From Blautia sp. (GTDB lineage Bacteria; Bacillota; Clostridia; Lachnospirales; Lachnospiraceae), in the NCBI GenBank assembly GCA_029257775.1, contig JARIAQ010000024.1:1-48707 (forward strand): DNA of 48,707 nucleotides, given 5' to 3'. Positions within the stretch are counted from its first letter, which is position 1, and each line of letters begins with the position of its first letter. Positions 35,167-43,908 of this stretch are shown piece after piece. The notes beneath the pieces were generated by a model that was given only the letters and a program-made list of their open reading frames with translations, was not told where the DNA came from and did not search any database. Both the position numbers and the translations under genes were made by a program.

Positions 35167-35235
35167 ATGAGAAAAAGACACATCTTTTTCTGCAAAGCAG
35201 TCATATCTTTTTTTAATCTAATGATTCTATTTTAG
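35167..35235 (+). CDS. Possible 22-residue peptide in the orphan unit
   Basis: MRKRHIFFCKAVISFFNLMI followed by LF and a stop: a basic start, then a hydrophobic stretch. A weak AAAGAG lies upstream. It fills most of the space between promoter 35082 and terminator 35235 but could equally be chance in a small RNA or a long 5' leader remnant. Confidence 0.2.
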   Translation: MRKRHIFFCKAVISFFNLMILF

Positions 35236-35264
35236 GGATACCGAAGCGGTATCCCTCTTTTCTT
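35235..35264 (+). terminator. Intrinsic terminator
   Basis: GGGATACCG / CGGTATCCC with a tight loop, then TCTTTTCTT. It would end both the hemA-mutS-like operon and the orphan transcript from 35082. Confidence 0.88.
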
Positions 35265-35299
35265 ACTATTCCTATTATAGAAAATATACTGGAAATGTA

Positions 35300-35527
35300 T
35301 TAGCAAAATCCGTGTCCGTTACCACAACATAGGAGTAAGATAATCAGTAAAAGACAGCTGTTATCTCCACCACATCCACATCCGTCTCCACCAAATCCAT
35401 TGCCACAGAAACACATGAGTAAGAGAATCCATAGGATACAGTTACAATCTCCGAAATTGTTTGTTAAACCTCCTCTACAGTTGTCTTCACATCCACAACC
35501 ACAGTTTGTAGCAGCTAAATCACTCAT
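35300..35527 (-). CDS. Cys/Gly-rich small protein (chorion-like high-cysteine type)
   Basis: 75 residues, of which 14 are Cys and 16 Gly. The layout is a Cys-rich head (NCGCGCEDNC), then two similar units, each a hydrophobic run followed by a Cys-Gly knot: ILWILLLMCFCGNGFG and LLLIILLLCCGNGHG. Proteins of this look are annotated in Lachnospiraceae as chorion-class high-cysteine HCB protein 13, a name by resemblance only. A strong GGAGGAATAATTC precedes the ATG. Upstream, AC-N16-CATAATATG resembles a sigma-K promoter, so a spore-coat role is possible but unproven. Confidence 0.75.
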   Translation of the reverse strand: MSDLAATNCGCGCEDNCRGGLTNNFGDCNCILWILLLMCFCGNGFGGDGCGCGGDNSCLLLIILLLCCGNGHGFC

Positions 35528-35606
35528 GAATTATTCCTCCAAAAAACTTGATTACACTTACATATTATGTGAGAAGTAAAAAATAGTGCAAAAAAAATTA
35601 AAGAAT

Positions 35607-37301
35607 TTAAAAAAGACTTAAGTTAGAAAGAGCCTGATAAATATCCAAGGTACCATATCCCCATTCACGGTTGGGATATAGCCGTTCCTGTGTACGTTTT
35701 GCACCTCTAATTAGTAAAGTTTTTAGTTCTGTATTATTAAAAAATCTGGCAGGTGTACGTCTCATACCCCATTCTACAAGAAGAGCACTTCCTCCAGCAG
35801 TAATTGCAGCAGAAACTGAAGTCCCAGACATAGTTACAAATTGATTTTGGGGAGCAGGACCTAAAACATTAGCACCAGGAGCTGCAAGATCAGGTTTAAT
35901 CTGGTCACTTCTTGTATATCCTCTGCTGGAATTTAAAAAAAGGCTGTTATCATAAGCGTTATATGCAGCAGATGTAATAACGGAAGGGGAATCGGAAGGA
36001 GCTGTAAGAGTTATATTAGGATTTGGTTGTATAAATTTAACGTCTGGTTTTGCAAGACCAGTAATGGGGAGCCATAAATGAAAGGATCCCTGACCAGATA
36101 CATTTGTATAGACTCTTATTTTCCAGATACCAGGAGTAGGATTAGCAAAACGCATAAAGATTAGTTGGCTTCCAGAAACAGTTTGAAACATTTCTGAACT
36201 GACAAAAATTTTTGTATCTTCTAAAATGAAAGAAATGTTTTCGCTGAAGCTTATACGGGGAGAAATTTTAGGAACAGTTTCTCCTAAAGGAGATTCAAAA
36301 CCAATTGCATAAACTTCGGGAGGATCACTCCAAAACTCTACACAAAATCCTAAAGTATTTTCGGCGACCAGTATTTCTATGTCTGTGAAAAATTCACTGC
36401 CGGAAAAAACTCCATAGTAATGATGGGCTTTTCCAGTTTCATTTCCAGCAGCAACAACAGAGTGGAGACCTCGGTAATTATCAGCAATAGCGAGCATAGA
36501 ATCCACAGGAGAAACACCGGTATGGGAACCCTGATTAGTGCCCAAACCAAAGCAGAGAACAAGAGGTTTTTTTAGTCTTTCAGCTAGTAAAGTAAGATAA
36601 CGAATTCCCATCATAATATCTGAACTTTGATAGGCAGGCATATCTCCAGTAATCAGAAAAAGAGATTTTAAGTATTGTTTTGCTTCTTTTAATTTCACTA
36701 CAGCTATCATGCTTTCGGGAGCAGCACCGTTAAAATTAAATTGAGAGAGTGTGCTTCCTGCTGCAACACCAGCAAGAAAAGTGCCGTGTCCATTTGTGTC
36801 TTCACTAGGAACAATCGAAAGTGGATGATCAGTACTTAGTGCAGCATTTAAGTCATCGTTGTTATAAGCACTCCCGTATTCTAAATCGAAAGGAGGAGTT
36901 CCTTCTTGAATGGTTTGATCCCAGATTCCATAAATGCGGCTACTTCCATCGGAATTTTGAAAAGCAGGATGTGTATAATCAATACCAGTGTCAAGGAATC
37001 CCATAAGAACATCCCTTCCTTTTAAATTTAAAATGGGTTGTACCTGTACAGTAGTAATGCCAGAGGAATCTAGATTTACAGTATCAAGGAGCGTGTATAG
37101 TTTTGGTACGGTGTTATAAAAAAAACCATATTCATAATAGTCGGGGTAAAGTTGTTCATTTAATGGATAGTGAACCATTCCATAATAACGGTTAAAAAGT
37201 TGTGCACCCCATTCTTTGTACTCTTCTAAAAAATCAGAATATACGGGAAGAATAATATCGGCATATTCTTCTGAGAGGATCAATTCTTTTTTTGATGGCA
37301 T
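35607..37301 (-). CDS. Csp-like S8 family (subtilisin) peptidase
   Basis: 564 residues. Numbering from MPSKKELILS: an N-terminal region of about 85 residues that could be a prodomain, catalytic Asp104 (FLDTGIDYTHPAF), His172 (TNGHGTFLAGVAAG), oxyanion Asn287 (AAGNETG) and Ser495 (MSGTSVSAAITAGG). Residues about 295-425 form an inserted beta-rich domain, as in clostridial Csp proteases of spore germination. All catalytic residues are intact, and there is no signal peptide. GGAG lies six bases before the ATG at 37301; the ATG at 37313 has no ribosome site. It is divergent from another subtilase and next to the Cys-rich gene. Confidence 0.88.
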   Translation of the reverse strand: MPSKKELILSEEYADIILPVYSDFLEEYKEWGAQLFNRYYGMVHYPLNEQLYPDYYEYGFFYNTVPKLYTLLDTVNLDSSGITTVQVQPILNLKGRDVLMGFLDTGIDYTHPAFQNSDGSSRIYGIWDQTIQEGTPPFDLEYGSAYNNDDLNAALSTDHPLSIVPSEDTNGHGTFLAGVAAGSTLSQFNFNGAAPESMIAVVKLKEAKQYLKSLFLITGDMPAYQSSDIMMGIRYLTLLAERLKKPLVLCFGLGTNQGSHTGVSPVDSMLAIADNYRGLHSVVAAGNETGKAHHYYGVFSGSEFFTDIEILVAENTLGFCVEFWSDPPEVYAIGFESPLGETVPKISPRISFSENISFILEDTKIFVSSEMFQTVSGSQLIFMRFANPTPGIWKIRVYTNVSGQGSFHLWLPITGLAKPDVKFIQPNPNITLTAPSDSPSVITSAAYNAYDNSLFLNSSRGYTRSDQIKPDLAAPGANVLGPAPQNQFVTMSGTSVSAAITAGGSALLVEWGMRRTPARFFNNTELKTLLIRGAKRTQERLYPNREWGYGTLDIYQALSNLSLF

Positions 37302-37414
37302 AGGTAACTCCATAAGGTTTTTCTTTTAATTTATGAATTTTGAAAAAAAACTTGACTGGAACTCTCATTCTTTTAAAGGAATATGATATAGAAAAGAGAA
37401 AATAGGTCTAGAAA

Positions 37415-38242
37415 ATGCAAAAGGAATTAACAGGAAAAGGAATAGGTGTTGCTGTGTTAGATACAGGAGCATTTCCACATATAGATTTCGATAATCGAAT
37501 TTGGAGTTTTCAGGATTTTGTTAATGGTCGTGTTTATCCTTATGATGACAATGGACATGGAACCCATGTTTTGGGGATTATTGGAGGAAGTGGGGCAGCA
37601 GGAAAAGGAAAAATTCAAGGGATTGCCCCAAAATGCGGTCTGATTCCTATTAAAATTCTGGATAAAAAAGGAAACGGGAGTAAAGAAAAGGTATTGCGAG
37701 CTTTACAATGGATTTTAAAAAACAAGGAAACCTATCATATTCGCATTGTAAATATTTCTGTAGGTACAACAAGACGGGAAGGACATGAAGATTTAATTCA
37801 AGCAGTAGAAGAAGTCTGGGATGCAGGTCTTATAGTAGTGGCAGCAGCTGGAAATATGGGACCGAGCAGGTGTAGTATTACAGCACCTGGAAGTAGTCGA
37901 AAAATTATTACTGTGGGTTCTTCGGATATGTTGATGAAAAATCATGGAATTTCAGGGAGAGGACCTACAAAAGAATGTATTAGTAAACCAGATGTTGTAG
38001 CACCGGGAAATGAGATTATGTCTTGCACAAATTCTGATAGTATATTTCCTTATATGGCAAGAAGTGGCACTTCTATGTCTACGCCCATTGTATCAGGAGG
38101 TATTGCACTTTTGCTAGAAAAATATCCTGAGATGACAAATTTAGAAGTGAAAAAAAGACTTTGGGAAACGGCAAAAGATTTAGGATATGAACATAATCTT
38201 CAAGGCTGGGGTTTGTTTGATTTATATAAATTTTTACATTGA
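37415..38242 (+). CDS. Short S8 family (subtilisin-like) peptidase without signal or prodomain
   Basis: 275 residues. The triad is Asp16 (VAVLDTGAFPH), His48 (DDNGHGTHVLG) and Ser220 (RSGTSMSTPIVSGG), with oxyanion Asn147 (AAAGNMGP). The protein starts almost directly at the catalytic core, with no secretion signal and no prodomain, like intracellular subtilases. The ribosome site is weak (AGG about ten bases upstream). It shares a 113-base divergent intergenic region with the Csp-like gene. Its substrate is unknown; a role in spores is suggested only by the neighbours. Confidence 0.9.
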   Translation: MQKELTGKGIGVAVLDTGAFPHIDFDNRIWSFQDFVNGRVYPYDDNGHGTHVLGIIGGSGAAGKGKIQGIAPKCGLIPIKILDKKGNGSKEKVLRALQWILKNKETYHIRIVNISVGTTRREGHEDLIQAVEEVWDAGLIVVAAAGNMGPSRCSITAPGSSRKIITVGSSDMLMKNHGISGRGPTKECISKPDVVAPGNEIMSCTNSDSIFPYMARSGTSMSTPIVSGGIALLLEKYPEMTNLEVKKRLWETAKDLGYEHNLQGWGLFDLYKFLH

Positions 38243-38245
38243 TGC

Positions 38246-38275
38246 TTGACAAAGGTCTATAGTGTCTATTAAAAT
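38246..38275 (+). promoter_or_regulatory. Promoter of icd
   Basis: TTGACA (38246-38251), 18 bases, TAAAAT (38270-38275), 57 bases before the ATG. Confidence 0.6.
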
Positions 38276-38332
38276 ATACAAAATAGTTTAATATAATACA
38301 GTGATAATATGTAAAAGTAGGAGGCGGAAGAC

Positions 38333-39538
38333 ATGAGAAAAATAAAAATGGAAATACCGTTGGTAGAAATGGATGGAGATGAAATGACAAGAATATTATG
38401 GGGCTTCATTAAAGAGGAACTTCTTTTACCTTACCTTGACTTAAATACAGAGTATTATGATTTAGGATTAAAGAATAGAGACCGTACAAATGATAAAGTA
38501 ACTATAGATGCAGTTGAAGCAATCAAAAAATATAAGGTAGGTGTAAAATGTGCAACAATTACACCGAATATGGCTAGAGTAGAAGAATATCATTTAAAGA
38601 AGATGTATAAAAGTCCGAATGCCGCCATTCGTTCCATTTTAGATGGTACAGTTTTCCGTACTCCTATTTTAGTAAAAGGAATTGAACCTTGTGTAAAAAA
38701 CTGGAAAAAACCCATTACCATAGCAAGACATGCTTACGGTGACGTATATAAAAATACGGAAATGAAAATTCCGGGAAGCGGAAAAGTAGAGCTGGTTTAT
38801 ACAAATGATAAAGGAGAAGAAACAAGGGAACTTGTGAAGGAATTTCAGGAACCAGGTATTGTACAAGGAATACATAATCTGACTTCATCCATTGAAAGTT
38901 TTGCCAGGTCCTGTTTTTCTTATGCCTTGGATTGCCATGAAGATTTATGGTTTTCTTCTAAGGATACCATTTCCAAAAAATATGATCATACTTTCAAAGA
39001 TATTTTCCAGGAAATTTATGAAAAAGAATATAAAGAAAAATTTGAGAAAGAAAATCTTACGTATTTTTATACATTAATTGATGATGCAGTTGCTCGAATT
39101 ATGAAAGCAGAGGGAGGTTTTATATGGGCATGTAAAAATTATGACGGAGATGTCATGAGTGATATGATTTCTTCTGCCTTTGGCTCTCTTGCTATGATGA
39201 CTTCTGTCTTAGTGTCCCCTAAAGGATATTTTGAATATGAAGCTGCGCATGGTACAGTTCAGCGCCATTATTATCAATATCTGAAAGGAGAACAAACTTC
39301 TACCAATCCGGTAGCAACTATCTTTGCATGGAGTGGTGCTTTGAAAAAGAGGGGAGAACTGGATCATAATCTGGAATTAGAGCAATTCGCAGAAAGATTA
39401 GAGCAAGCTGTTTTGAAAGTCATTGAGTCAGGAAAAATGACAAAAGATTTAGCTGCAATTACTACACAAACATCTGTGACTGTATTAAATAGTCTGGATT
39501 TTATAAGGGAAATTCGAACAGAGTTAGAAGCTCTTTAA
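38333..39538 (+). CDS. icd: NADP-dependent isocitrate dehydrogenase (type II, eukaryotic-like)
   Basis: 401 residues. VEMDGDEMTRILW, the substrate loop CATITPNMARVEEY, RSILDGTVFRTPI and the coenzyme region EAAHGTVQRHYYQY, STNPVATIFAWSGAL are those of the homodimeric NADP enzymes shared with eukaryotes. It oxidises isocitrate to 2-oxoglutarate in the cytoplasm. AGGAGG fixes the start. It is a single-gene unit with its own promoter and terminator. Confidence 0.96.
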   Translation: MRKIKMEIPLVEMDGDEMTRILWGFIKEELLLPYLDLNTEYYDLGLKNRDRTNDKVTIDAVEAIKKYKVGVKCATITPNMARVEEYHLKKMYKSPNAAIRSILDGTVFRTPILVKGIEPCVKNWKKPITIARHAYGDVYKNTEMKIPGSGKVELVYTNDKGEETRELVKEFQEPGIVQGIHNLTSSIESFARSCFSYALDCHEDLWFSSKDTISKKYDHTFKDIFQEIYEKEYKEKFEKENLTYFYTLIDDAVARIMKAEGGFIWACKNYDGDVMSDMISSAFGSLAMMTSVLVSPKGYFEYEAAHGTVQRHYYQYLKGEQTSTNPVATIFAWSGALKKRGELDHNLELEQFAERLEQAVLKVIESGKMTKDLAAITTQTSVTVLNSLDFIREIRTELEAL

Positions 39539-39550
39539 ATTACTAAAAAG

Positions 39551-39599
39551 AAATTCCATCTGGAGCAGAAGTTATTTTCTGCAACAGACGGAATTTTTT
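39551..39599. terminator. Bidirectional terminator between icd and the ABC-F gene
   Basis: Interrupted stem AATTCC-TCTG-GCAGAA / TTCTGC-CAGA-GGAATT with a T run on the plus side and a T-rich stretch on the minus side; it serves both convergent genes. Confidence 0.87.
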
Positions 39600-39614
39600 A
39601 TTGTATAGGAAAGT

Positions 39615-41525
39615 TTACTGTGCTAGTTCTTCCCATTTTTCATAGAGATCTTCCAGCTTTTGGGAAATATCGGCTTTTTCTTTAGAAAGGCGCACACATT
39701 CCGCTACATTGGTTGCAATCTCAGGTTTTGCCATTTCTTCATTAATTTGGCTGTCTCTTGTTTCTAGTTCTTCAATCATGGCCTCTGTTTTCTTTAAATC
39801 GTTTTCTTTTTTTCGAAGACGCGCCTGCTCCTCTTTTTGCTGTTGCCAGTCCAGTTTTACAGCAGAAGACTTGGTTTCAGAATTAGTTTCTTGCATTTGT
39901 GGAGCATAAATTTGTGTTAATTCTTCTTTTTTTTCTAAATAATAATCGTAATTTCCGATATAATTTACCAGTTTATGATTCGTTAAATCTAAAATTCGGC
40001 TCGCTGTTTTATTGATAAAATAACGATCATGAGATACATATAGAACAGTTCCTTCATAATTACTTAAAGCTTCTTCAAGAATTTCTTTTGAGGTAATATC
40101 CAAATGGTTAGTGGGCTCATCCAGAATTAAGAAATTTGCTTCTGAAAGCATAAGTTTTGCTAGAGAAACACGCCCTTTTTCCCCACCGCTTAAAGCCTGA
40201 ATAGGTTTAAATACGTCATCTCCAGTAAATAAAAAAGCTGCCAGTAGATTACGGATTTCTGTATTCGTAAGTTTTGGGAAATCATCTGAGATTTCTTCAA
40301 AAATGGTTTTTTCACTATGTAAAACGTGATGTTCCTGATCATAGTAGCCAATATGAACTTTACTTCCTAAATGGAAAGATCCCGTATCTGGTGGTATAAT
40401 TTGATTTAAAATTTTTAATATCGTTGTTTTTCCAGTTCCATTATTTCCAATAATCGCAACGTGTTCTCCTCGCTTAATGGAGAAGTTTAAATCTTCAAAG
40501 AGAGTAAGAGGGGGGAAGGACTTTCCTAATCCTTCTACTGTTAGAACATCATTTCCACTGGTAATTCTAGGTTTTAATGTAATTTTCATGGAATTGTCAG
40601 ATTCTACAGGATTTTCCAGCACTTCTATTTTTTCTAATAGCTTTTCTCTGCTTTCTGCTCTACGGATAGATTTTTCTCTGTTAAAGGATTTTAATTTTGT
40701 AATGACTTCTTCCTGATGTTTGATTTCTTGTTGCTGATTCAAGTATGCTTGATAAGCAGTTTTTCGAAGAAGAGCCTTTTTCTCACTGTAAGCACTGTAA
40801 TTACCAGAAAAAGAGGTTACTTTTCCGTTATCAATTTCTACGATTTTTGTAGCGACTTTATCCAAAAAATACCGATCATGGGATACAATAAAAACAGATC
40901 CTGGATAGTTTAAAAGATAAGTTTCCAGCCAGGCAATAGAGTCCATATCTAAATGGTTAGTAGGCTCATCTAATAGGATAATGTCCGGCTTGGAAAGGAG
41001 CAAACGGCCAAGGGCTACTCTTGTTTTCTGTCCTCCGGAAAGAGTAGAAACCTGCTTTTTAAAATCTACCTCCTGAAAACCGAGTCCCTTTAAGACACCA
41101 GTTAATTCACTTTTGTAGGCATATCCGTTTTCCAGTTCAAATTCATGGGTAAGACGGGAGTAGCTATCCATCAGTTTTGTTAAAGCTTCTCCTGTAGTGT
41201 GCTTCATTTCTTCTTCCATTTCACGCATACGGATTTCCATATCCAGAATATGCTGTTTAACTTGCAAAAGACAGTCATAAATAGTAAGCTGGTTTTCCAT
41301 TTCTTGATGCTGTGCCAGATATCCTAATGTTTTTCCTTTTGCAAGAATGACTTGTCCGTTATCAGGAGCAAGTTCCCCTACAATAATACGAAAAAGTGTA
41401 GATTTGCCAGCGCCATTAATACCTACAAGTGCAGCTTTTTCTCGTTCTTCTATGTGAAAACTGGCATCTTGTAAAATCGTGACGCCATCAAAAGATTTTT
41501 CTATGTTTTGACATGCTAATATCAT
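39615..41525 (-). CDS. ABC-F family ATPase (ribosome-associated type)
   Basis: 636 residues with two ABC domains on one chain and no membrane segment: Walker A VGINGAGKSTLF and GNNGTGKTTILK, signatures LSGGQKTRVALGRLLL and LSGGEKGRVSLAKLML, and both LDEPTNHLD Walker B motifs. A charged linker (about residues 235-305) separates them, and a coiled coil of about 90 residues ends the protein. ABC-F proteins act on the ribosome E site; some give antibiotic protection, others are housekeeping. This one resembles the YdiF/Uup-type housekeeping group, but the subgroup is not certain. AAAGGAG eight bases upstream sets the start at 41525. Confidence 0.92.
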   Translation of the reverse strand: MILACQNIEKSFDGVTILQDASFHIEEREKAALVGINGAGKSTLFRIIVGELAPDNGQVILAKGKTLGYLAQHQEMENQLTIYDCLLQVKQHILDMEIRMREMEEEMKHTTGEALTKLMDSYSRLTHEFELENGYAYKSELTGVLKGLGFQEVDFKKQVSTLSGGQKTRVALGRLLLSKPDIILLDEPTNHLDMDSIAWLETYLLNYPGSVFIVSHDRYFLDKVATKIVEIDNGKVTSFSGNYSAYSEKKALLRKTAYQAYLNQQQEIKHQEEVITKLKSFNREKSIRRAESREKLLEKIEVLENPVESDNSMKITLKPRITSGNDVLTVEGLGKSFPPLTLFEDLNFSIKRGEHVAIIGNNGTGKTTILKILNQIIPPDTGSFHLGSKVHIGYYDQEHHVLHSEKTIFEEISDDFPKLTNTEIRNLLAAFLFTGDDVFKPIQALSGGEKGRVSLAKLMLSEANFLILDEPTNHLDITSKEILEEALSNYEGTVLYVSHDRYFINKTASRILDLTNHKLVNYIGNYDYYLEKKEELTQIYAPQMQETNSETKSSAVKLDWQQQKEEQARLRKKENDLKKTEAMIEELETRDSQINEEMAKPEIATNVAECVRLSKEKADISQKLEDLYEKWEELAQ

Positions 41526-41560
41526 GTAAATATCTCCTTTGTAAATATAGTACTTCATTT

Positions 41561-41588
41561 ATTATAACGGAAAAAATATATTTGACAA
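41561..41588 (-). promoter_or_regulatory. Promoter of the ABC-F gene
   Basis: Minus strand TTGTCA (41588-41583), 16 bases, TATAAT (41566-41561). Confidence 0.7.
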
Positions 41589-41606
41589 CAGATAAATGAA
41601 TTATGA

Positions 41607-41635
41607 TTGACTTTAATTTAACAATTTTATATAAT
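41607..41635 (+). promoter_or_regulatory. Promoter of rex with a possible Rex half-site
   Basis: TTGACT (41607-41612), 17 bases, TATAAT (41630-41635). The spacer contains TTTAACAA (41617-41624), like one half of the Rex operator TTGTTAA-N4-TTAACAA; the left half is poor. Autoregulation is plausible. Confidence 0.75.
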
Positions 41636-41676
41636 AAATTTTAGAAATGTGTATGTGGAGTACAGGAGGGTTCGCC

Positions 41677-42327
41677 GTGGAGGAAAAAAGCATTTCAAAA
41701 GCAGTAATTAAACGACTGCCTCGATACTACAGATATTTAGATGAACTTATGGAGGAGGGGATAGAAAGAATTTCATCCAATGAACTAAGTGCGAAAATGC
41801 ATGTCACTGCTTCTCAAATTCGTCAAGATCTAAATAATTTTGGGGGATTTGGGCAGCAGGGATATGGGTATAATGTACCGTATTTGTATGAGGAAATCGG
41901 GAAAATTTTGGGATTAAATAAAACCCATCACATGATTATTATAGGAGCAGGAAATTTGGGACAGGCCCTTGCAAATTATGTGAAGTTTGAAAAAAGAGGA
42001 TTTAAAATTGTAGGTATTTTTGATATTAATCCGGTTTTAAAAGGAATTTCAATAAGAGGAAATGAAATTCGTATGATGAGCGAGCTTCCGGATTTTCTGC
42101 AAAAAGAAGATGTACAGATTGCAGCGTTGACTGTGCCAAAAAGTAGTGCTGCGGAAATTGCAGAAATTCTGGTGAAGAATGGAATTAAAGCTATTTGGAA
42201 TTTTGCCCATTTAGATTTAAATGTTCCTAAAGATGTTATTGTAGAAAACGTTCATCTTTCTGAAAGCCTGATGCGTTTATCTTACAATTTGAATTGTTCT
42301 GTTATGGAGCAGAGAAAAGAGAAATAA
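41677..42327 (+). CDS. rex: Redox-sensing transcriptional repressor Rex
   Basis: 216 residues from a GTG start, chosen because AGGAGGG lies six bases upstream (an ATG at 41647 lacks such a site). The N-terminal winged helix has VIKRLPRYYRYLDEL and TASQIRQDLNNFGGFGQQGYGY; the Rossmann domain has IIIGAGNLGQALANY. Rex senses the NADH/NAD+ ratio and represses fermentation and respiration genes. It is followed by a terminator. Confidence 0.97.
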   Translation: MEEKSISKAVIKRLPRYYRYLDELMEEGIERISSNELSAKMHVTASQIRQDLNNFGGFGQQGYGYNVPYLYEEIGKILGLNKTHHMIIIGAGNLGQALANYVKFEKRGFKIVGIFDINPVLKGISIRGNEIRMMSELPDFLQKEDVQIAALTVPKSSAAEIAEILVKNGIKAIWNFAHLDLNVPKDVIVENVHLSESLMRLSYNLNCSVMEQRKEK

Positions 42328-42333
42328 AGGAGA

Positions 42334-42374
42334 AGGCTGTTGTAAGAGAGAAATTTTGCAACAGTCTTTTTTTG
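42334..42374 (+). terminator. Intrinsic terminator after rex
   Basis: AGGCTGTTGT / GCAACAGTCT (42334-42343, 42358-42367) with a run of seven or more T. nnr starts only 29 bases later, so either readthrough or a promoter inside rex must serve it. Confidence 0.82.
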
Positions 42375-42402
42375 TCTTGAGATATGAATAAGGAGAGGTA
42401 AT

Positions 42403-43887
42403 ATGGAGAGAATTGTAACAGGAAACCAGATGAAGTGTTTTGATCAATATACCATAGAAAAAATGGAGATTCCCTCTTTGGTTCTTATGGAGCGAGCAGG
42501 GCTTTCTGTTTTTGAAGCGATTAAAAAGGAGGGGTTTCCTCTTGAAAAGGTTTTGATTTTGTGCGGAACTGGTAATAATGGAGCAGATGGTGTAGTTTTA
42601 GCACGTTTGCTTCACCTCGCAGGGTACCATACGGATGTCTGTATTTTAGGAAAGCCGGAGAATTTTACAAAAGAAATGCAAAAACAGATAAATATTGGAA
42701 AAAATTATGGAATTTCCTTTGTCAAGAGTTACTGTATTTCTGAATATACTGTTATTGTAGATGCTATTTTCGGAGTGGGACTTTCCAGAGAAATTGCAGG
42801 AAATTTGAAAGAAATCATACAAGAGTTACAAGATTTTCATGGAAAAATAGTAGCTGTAGACATTCCTTCGGGTATTTGTAGTCATACAGGAAAAGTTTTA
42901 GGATGTGCTGTAAAAGCAGATTTGACAGTCACTTTTGGGTATCAAAAGGTGGGGATATGTCTTTATCCCGGTGCAGATTATGCAGGAAAAATTCTTGTTG
43001 CGGATATTGGTGTTTATAATGATCCAAATCTTTTGTTTCAGCCTGAAATTTATACTTATACAAAAAATGATTTGAAGAGAATTCAGAGAAAACAGGATGG
43101 TAATAAAGGAAACTTTGGAAAAATTCTTTTAATTGCAGGAAGCAAAAGCATTTTTGGCGCTGCATATTTAAGCGGTATGGCAGCTATGAGAACAGGAGCA
43201 GGTATGTTGAAAATATGCACGCATAAAGAAAACAAACTTCTTTTTTCTTGCTTTCCAGAAGCTATGTTGTTGTGCTATGAGGATCAGGAAGATATTACAC
43301 AAGAACTTTTAGAAAGTTTTAGATGGGCAGATGTTATAGGGATTGGTCCAGGTATCGGTCTTGATAAACAGGCGCAGAAGCTTTTGGATACAGTGCTTTT
43401 CTACGGAAAAAAGCCTCTTGTTATTGATGCAGATGCTATTGGAATGTTAAGAGAACGAGAAGAGGCCTTAAAAAACTATCCCAAGGAAGTAATTATAACC
43501 CCTCATTTAGGAGAATTTTCTCGTCTTACAGGGATTTCTATAGAAAAGTGGAAAGAAAATCCTATAAAAATCACCCAGGAAATTGCAAAAACCCTCTCTG
43601 TTGTGTTAGTATGTAAAGATGCTAGAACAATTATCAGTAATGGAAACGAAAGAATATACTTAAATTTATCTGGAAATGATGGCATGGCAAGTGCTGGCAG
43701 TGGTGATGTTCTGACAGGGATAATTTTAAGCTTTTTAGCACAGGGTAAAGCGGCGCAGGAAGCTGCCTGTCTGGGCGTTTATCTTCATGGTATGGCAGGA
43801 GATATGGCAGCAGAAAAGAAAGGTCGTGCTGCTATGTTAGCTAGGGACTTGATTGAAGCAGCAGGTCAAATTCTAGATGAAGTTTAA
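42403..43887 (+). CDS. nnr: Bifunctional NAD(P)H-hydrate epimerase / ADP-dependent (S)-NAD(P)H-hydrate dehydratase
   Basis: 494 residues. The N-terminal epimerase half (about 1-215) has the YjeF-type CGTGNNGADGVVLARLL and VDAIFGVGLSREI; the C-terminal ribokinase-fold half (about 225-494) has IGIGPGIG, IDADAIGML, ITPHLGEFSRL and the catalytic ASAGSGDVLTGII. The protein repairs hydrated NADH and NADPH. AAGGAGAGG precedes the ATG. It is followed after 21 bases by alr, a common arrangement in Firmicutes. Confidence 0.95.
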   Translation: MERIVTGNQMKCFDQYTIEKMEIPSLVLMERAGLSVFEAIKKEGFPLEKVLILCGTGNNGADGVVLARLLHLAGYHTDVCILGKPENFTKEMQKQINIGKNYGISFVKSYCISEYTVIVDAIFGVGLSREIAGNLKEIIQELQDFHGKIVAVDIPSGICSHTGKVLGCAVKADLTVTFGYQKVGICLYPGADYAGKILVADIGVYNDPNLLFQPEIYTYTKNDLKRIQRKQDGNKGNFGKILLIAGSKSIFGAAYLSGMAAMRTGAGMLKICTHKENKLLFSCFPEAMLLCYEDQEDITQELLESFRWADVIGIGPGIGLDKQAQKLLDTVLFYGKKPLVIDADAIGMLREREEALKNYPKEVIITPHLGEFSRLTGISIEKWKENPIKITQEIAKTLSVVLVCKDARTIISNGNERIYLNLSGNDGMASAGSGDVLTGIILSFLAQGKAAQEAACLGVYLHGMAGDMAAEKKGRAAMLARDLIEAAGQILDEV

Positions 43888-43908
43888 AAAGGGAGAGATG
43901 AAAAAGGC

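Noticed and set aside
37314-37414. Strong sigma-A promoter for the short subtilase (TTGACT near 37350)
   Set aside because: The nearest good -10 (TATGAT) is about 24 bases away, too far; the real promoter may use a sporulation sigma factor but no clear match was found.
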